In this document: in pieces, positions 6,431-9,248 of the stretch
How positions within the stretch are numbered: the first letter of the stretch is position 1
Layout: each line of letters starts with the position of its first letter
Source of the DNA: an uncultured Pseudomonadota bacterium
GTDB lineage: Bacteria; SAR324; NAC60-12
Length of the DNA: 9,248 nt
Assembly (NCBI GenBank): GCA_913056375.1
Contig: CAJXNF010000081.1
Location: 1 to 9,248, forward strand
Reading direction: 5' to 3'
The notes under the pieces: model-generated
What the model was told of the DNA's origin: nothing
Databases searched by the model: none
The model's input: the letters and a program-made list of their open reading frames with translations, nothing else
Program-made: the position numbers and the translations under genes

Positions 6431-8023
6431 ATGGGAGAGATTGTGTTGCTTACTCTGCTCATTGCACTACCCCTCACCCTGGCGTTATCGGCACTGATCT
6501 CCTGGCGCTACAGGAGGACCGTGCGCAAACTGATGCGGCTTGCACCATCACCAAGAGACAGCGAAAGCCCAGGTGTCGTCCAATCAGAGCTGGGAGCCAT
6601 TGCCATGGGACCGGCCGATCTAGAGGTCAGGCCGTCAGCACCGCTGCCTGCAAGAGAACGGCAACTGAACCTGAGCCTTGCTCTTTGCAGTGTGCTGATT
6701 GGCACCACCGGTGCGTGGCTTTATCTCCTGGTGCATCAACAGGAGTTCGGTGGCATCACCCCTCTACGCCTACTGCTTGTGAGCCTGGTGTGGTGCAGTC
6801 CGGGGGTGGTACTCCAAGCCTTGGTCTTGCGGTGGCCTCTATCGCGACAGATGCCCGTGCTGCTGGGCTGGGGCAGTGCCCTGGTGCTGCTGCTGGCAGC
6901 GACGAGCTCCGGTGGCTTCTCTGTCGCATCCCTGAGTTTCGTGTTCGTGCACATCCTGCTGCCGCTACTGGTGCTTGGACTGCTCTTTGGTGTGCCGGTT
7001 TTACGAGCCATTGCGCCTTATCTCTTTCCTGTGGTGGCAAGTCTCTGCCTGGCGGTCATCGCGGCCTTCAATGCTCTGGCGGCTCTGGTGGAGCAAGGTT
7101 CAGCCTGGATCGGCGTTGTATTACCGACTAGCGGAGCAGTGGGACTCATCCTGCTCGTGATGGTGGCGGCCTTTGTCGCAACCTGCTTCCCTGCCCATGG
7201 GCTGGCCAAAGTGTTGGGCAAGCTCTACCGCCGACAAGCCTTCTCCGATCTCTCCTATCTGTTTGGCACGTGCTGGCTCCTGGTGCTGACTCTGGAGCTG
7301 ATACCAGGCATCAGTGCATCCAACGCAGGCCTGGCGTCCCTGATGCCCTTGCTGGCCTGGCTATGGATTCCCCTGTTGTTCCAATGGCTGCCGCAGCAGA
7401 TGCCGCCGCCCCACTCCTGCCGGCCTCCGCGCCTGCTTGTGCTGCGGGTCTTCCGGCGAGGCGGACCGATGGCCTGGCTGTTTGATCATGTGGTGCAACG
7501 CTGGCGATTGATCGGACCCGTGCTGTTGATCACAGCCGCCGACCTGGCCTCACGAACCATTGAGCCCAACGAATTGGTGGCCTTCGTGGAGGGCCGCTTG
7601 CAGAATCGCTACATCAGCACTGATGACCAGCTCCGCACTCAGGTGGAGCAGATCAAGGACCAACCCGATCACGATGGGCGCTGGCGAGTGCATGAATTCT
7701 GTTGCTACGCCAACACCTGGAAACAAAGCCTGGATGCTCTGTTGAGTCGATCCGATGTGGTGCTGATGGATCTTCGTGGTTTCAGCAGCCGCAATGCCGG
7801 TTGCCGCCATGAGTTGAACCGCATCGGCCAGAGCAAGCATCTTGGGGCGGCTGTGCTGTTGATTGATCGCCACACTGATCAAACAGCCGCCCAGGAAGCG
7901 CTTGGATCCAATCCTGCTGCTTCCATCACTTGGCAACCCGCCGAACAACGACGCATCAGCGCAAATGCTGCCGTGCTTGAGCCGCTGTTGAAGCCTTTCT
8001 TCTCACCATCCAGGACTCTCTGA
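6431..8023 (+). CDS. Polytopic membrane protein with C-terminal TIR-like domain, putative signalling or defence protein
   Basis: This 530-residue protein has two parts. Residues 1-320 hold about eight hydrophobic segments (near 4-24, 80-101, 111-133, 141-157, 166-188, 196-220, 228-252 and 273-318), with a polar loop at about 27-78. Residues 330-530 are soluble and look like a TIR/Rossmann-type alpha/beta domain. A strand RLLVLRVF (334-341) is followed by a helix, a second strand IGPVLLIT, then the block SDVVLMDLRGF (441-451) and NAGCRHEL (455-462). GCRHEL resembles the TIR element in which a Glu following a W/C-type segment is catalytic; Glu461 is the candidate. Start ATG 6431 is the first after the in-frame stop at 6410. 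The SLATT gene follows after 7 nt. A sensor or enzyme making or detecting a nucleotide signal at the membrane is inferred; NADase activity is untested and the fold assignment rests on motif resemblance. Confidence 0.8.
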   Translation: MGEIVLLTLLIALPLTLALSALISWRYRRTVRKLMRLAPSPRDSESPGVVQSELGAIAMGPADLEVRPSAPLPARERQLNLSLALCSVLIGTTGAWLYLLVHQQEFGGITPLRLLLVSLVWCSPGVVLQALVLRWPLSRQMPVLLGWGSALVLLLAATSSGGFSVASLSFVFVHILLPLLVLGLLFGVPVLRAIAPYLFPVVASLCLAVIAAFNALAALVEQGSAWIGVVLPTSGAVGLILLVMVAAFVATCFPAHGLAKVLGKLYRRQAFSDLSYLFGTCWLLVLTLELIPGISASNAGLASLMPLLAWLWIPLLFQWLPQQMPPPHSCRPPRLLVLRVFRRGGPMAWLFDHVVQRWRLIGPVLLITAADLASRTIEPNELVAFVEGRLQNRYISTDDQLRTQVEQIKDQPDHDGRWRVHEFCCYANTWKQSLDALLSRSDVVLMDLRGFSSRNAGCRHELNRIGQSKHLGAAVLLIDRHTDQTAAQEALGSNPAASITWQPAEQRRISANAAVLEPLLKPFFSPSRTL

Positions 8024-8030
8024 ATACCCC

Positions 8031-8513
8031 ATGGCCATGCTCGATTCCGACGCCTATCTGAAAGAACGCATCGACGACCAACTGAAGTGGCTCAGCAAGG
8101 CCAGCCGCAACAACAAAGATAAATTTCTTCGGCTGCGAATCCTGGAGGTGATCCTGGGCACGGGCATCACCATCTTCAGCCCTTTTGCAACGCATTGGGG
8201 TTGGAAGGGTGCACTGACAATGTCTCTCGCTGGGGGTGGCATCGCCGTGTGCGGTGCACTACTGGCGTTGAATCACCATCAAGAAAACTGGCTGCGTTAC
8301 CGCGGCCTGGCCGAAGCACTGAAGCGGGAAAAATACCTCTTTCTAACTGAAACTCTCCCCTACGACGATGACGCCACAGCATTCCAGCGCCTGGTTTCGA
8401 CCTGCGAATCTTTACTGAGTGCAGAAAACAATCAGTGGAGTCAGGAGATGAGCAAACTATCTGAGGCGAAGGCCATGGGAGCAACCAAGGCCAAACAAAG
8501 ATCAAATAACTGA
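8031..8513 (+). CDS. DUF4231/SLATT-family two-transmembrane protein, putative effector
   Basis: This 160-residue protein shows the SLATT layout. An N-terminal charged helix (YLKERIDDQLKWLSKAS, residues 9-25) precedes two membrane helices, about 36-54 and 59-80. A cytoplasmic helix then carries the family-like signature ENWLRYRGLAEALKREKYLF (85-104), ending at LPYDD (109-113). The C-terminal helix contains NNQWSQEM. SLATT proteins (SMODS and SLOG-associating 2TM effectors, including DUF4231) are predicted to form membrane pores triggered by nucleotide signals in bacterial conflict systems. The gene begins 7 nt after the TIR-like membrane protein and is almost certainly co-transcribed with it. 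An AGGA box at 8012-8015 is rather far from ATG 8031; ATG 8037 is an alternative that removes two residues. The family call is confident, while the defence role is inferred from the family and its partner. Confidence 0.85.
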   Translation: MAMLDSDAYLKERIDDQLKWLSKASRNNKDKFLRLRILEVILGTGITIFSPFATHWGWKGALTMSLAGGGIAVCGALLALNHHQENWLRYRGLAEALKREKYLFLTETLPYDDDATAFQRLVSTCESLLSAENNQWSQEMSKLSEAKAMGATKAKQRSNN

Positions 8514-8776
8514 ACATATGAGGCCCTGGAACCTAGACCTAAAAGCCTCTAGCCTTAAAAGGCTAGAAAATGAAGGCGCATAAGCAGGGACTAAAAATAT
8601 AATTCTTTCCCTGGCGGTTTGTGGGCCCACCAAAGATCTTACCAATGAAAATCCACTATTCACAGAACAATCACTGGCTTTTCACACGTGATCAAAAACG
8701 ATCCAAAAAATCTCAAAAGAAATGAAGCAAGCCCACTGTATTGAGGCAAATCAATGCTGTCCGGTGGATGGCCTCA
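8514..8776. other. Convergent intergenic spacer with several stem-loops
   Basis: No gene is seen in these 263 bp between the SLATT stop and the end of the chimeric minus-strand frame. Besides the 8548-8566 hairpin there is a 6-bp stem, CAGGGA/TCCCTG at 8585-8613 with a 17-nt AT-rich loop, and a perfect 10-bp palindrome GTGGGCCCAC at 8621-8630 flanked by TTT and CAAA. The stretch 8690-8730 is A-rich on the plus strand. The region fits a termination zone for both directions. Confidence 0.5.
8548..8566. terminator. Candidate transcription terminator stem-loop
   Basis: TCTAGCCT and AGGCTAGA form a perfect 8-bp stem around a TAAA loop, 34 nt after the SLATT stop codon. There is no T-run on the plus strand after it, so it is not a textbook intrinsic terminator. 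On the minus strand the stem is followed by GGCTTTT. It lies between two converging genes, where a terminator is expected. Confidence 0.4.
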
Positions 8777-8866
8777 TCACATCCGCTCCAGCGTGGCAAT
8801 CCCCAGCAGCCCCAGGCCAGCCTTGAGCGTGTCGGCCGTCAGCCGGCAGAGCGCCAGGCGTGAAGA
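8777..8866 (-). pseudogene. argS: Arginyl-tRNA synthetase C-terminal fragment
   Basis: The last ~29 codons of the minus-strand frame give SSRLALCRLTADTLKAGL and then a tail ending LLGIATLERM. The pattern RLxLxxxT..xL..GL.LLGI...ERM is the end of the anticodon-binding domain of class I arginyl-tRNA synthetase, immediately before the native stop codon. No other synthetase part (HIGH or KMSK-like motifs) occurs in the window. The fragment is in frame with the SDR sequence before it. If the contig is correct this is a displaced 3' end of argS; if the contig is misjoined, the intact gene lies elsewhere. Confidence 0.7.
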
Positions 8867-9248
8867 CAACGCCTCCGCCTCCGCCTTGCTGCGCTCGTAA
8901 CCGTTGCGAAAACGCTGACCGACCATCAGCTCGTCTTCCGTGGCGACGCCGCTGCGCGCTCCCGCGACGAAGGCCGTTGACCAGTGGCACAATCGCTGGA
9001 GCTTGCGCATGCCGAGCGCCACCTGCAGCACCTCACGGACACCTTGAACGTTGACCCGTCGCATCTTCTCGGTGGAGACCCCGAGGTATTGCAGCGCGGC
9101 GAGGTGATGAATCTCCTCCACCTCGTCGCATGCGCGCCGATACTCCGCGCCCGACAAGCCCAGGTCGATGTCGAGGATGTCCCCCTCGAGGATCTCCGCC
9201 TCGCGCGCATGCGCGGCGTGCACGATGCGGCGAGCCTGTTCCGAGAGG
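8777..9248 (-). CDS. Chimeric partial frame: SDR-type reductase fused to an arginyl-tRNA synthetase-like C-terminus
   Basis: The minus-strand frame is open to the right edge and ends at TGA 8779-8777. GTG at 9223 is only an internal codon, since the frame continues upstream as LSEQARRIV. From the edge to about 8870 it resembles the middle of an extended short-chain dehydrogenase/reductase: EGDILDIDLGLSG, HHLAALQYL, VNVQGVREVL, HWSTAFVAG and FRNGYERSKAEAEAL, with the catalytic pair YxxxK (Tyr encoded near 8899, Lys near 8887). The Rossmann glycine motif would lie beyond the window. After EAEAL the usual SDR continuation is absent. The last ~29 residues, SRLALCRLTADTLKAGLG followed by LLGIATLERM, match the arginyl-tRNA synthetase C-terminus instead. 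The product would lack the SDR substrate-binding half and almost all of the synthetase, so neither activity is expected. An assembly chimera or a real rearrangement are both possible. Confidence 0.7.
   Translation of the reverse strand, partial: LSEQARRIVHAAHAREAEILEGDILDIDLGLSGAEYRRACDEVEEIHHLAALQYLGVSTEKMRRVNVQGVREVLQVALGMRKLQRLCHWSTAFVAGARSGVATEDELMVGQRFRNGYERSKAEAEALSSRLALCRLTADTLKAGLGLLGIATLERM

Noticed and set aside
6409..7131. A 240-codon plus-strand open frame overlapping the start of the TIR-like membrane protein gene
   Set aside because: It is rich in Cys, Thr, His and Arg with no domain logic, and lies out of frame inside a convincing membrane-protein gene. It is a shadow of GC-rich coding DNA.
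8870..8885. GCCTCCGCCTCCGCC as a tandem repeat element
   Set aside because: It is only two and a half copies of a 6-mer, explained by codons for the Ala/Glu-rich helix. It is noted only because it sits at the chimera junction.
8777..9223. Reading the right-edge frame as a complete 148-aa protein starting at GTG 9223
   Set aside because: The frame is open to the window edge, and the residues upstream of GTG continue the SDR pattern, so the true start lies outside.
1..9248. CRISPR array, IS element or prophage genes
   Set aside because: No regularly spaced direct repeats, transposase or integrase coding sequence, or terminal inverted repeats could be seen on either strand.

Overview
The window is bacterial, with compact genes, short intergenic gaps and an operon with a 4-nt start/stop overlap. 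I lean towards a unicellular cyanobacterium of the Synechococcus/Cyanobium type. The reasons are the pairing of a DyP-type peroxidase with an unusual P450, and an arginyl-tRNA synthetase-like tail at the right. This assignment is an inference. No ribosomal RNA, tRNA, IS element or CRISPR array was seen.

Left region (1-6036, minus strand, comparatively AT-rich): a tightly packed operon read right to left. Its order is a soluble 269-aa protein of unknown function, a 392-aa paralogue with two membrane segments, a 637-aa DyP-type haem peroxidase, a 629-aa membrane-linked cytochrome P450, and the first 56 codons of a further gene cut by the window edge. Gaps are 33, -4, 20 and 24 nt. The P450 keeps the ExxR and haem-Cys signatures but shows no acid-alcohol pair in its I helix. 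This suggests a peroxide-using or hydroperoxide-rearranging enzyme that could work with the peroxidase. The two unknown proteins share HFAR[W/F] and other landmarks and look like dedicated partners.

Middle (6037-6430): a 394-bp divergent spacer where base composition changes from AT-rich to GC-rich.

Right region (6431-8513, plus strand): a two-gene unit. The first gene encodes a polytopic membrane protein with a C-terminal TIR-like alpha/beta domain. Seven nt downstream is a DUF4231/SLATT-type two-transmembrane protein. SLATT proteins are known as predicted pore-forming effectors in nucleotide-signalling conflict systems, so this pair is a candidate membrane-based defence or stress-response module.

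Far right (8514-9248): a convergent spacer with several stem-loops, then a minus-strand frame open to the window edge. It begins as an extended short-chain dehydrogenase/reductase and ends in a tail characteristic of arginyl-tRNA synthetase. This is a chimera, either an assembly artefact or a real recombination at the 3' end of argS.
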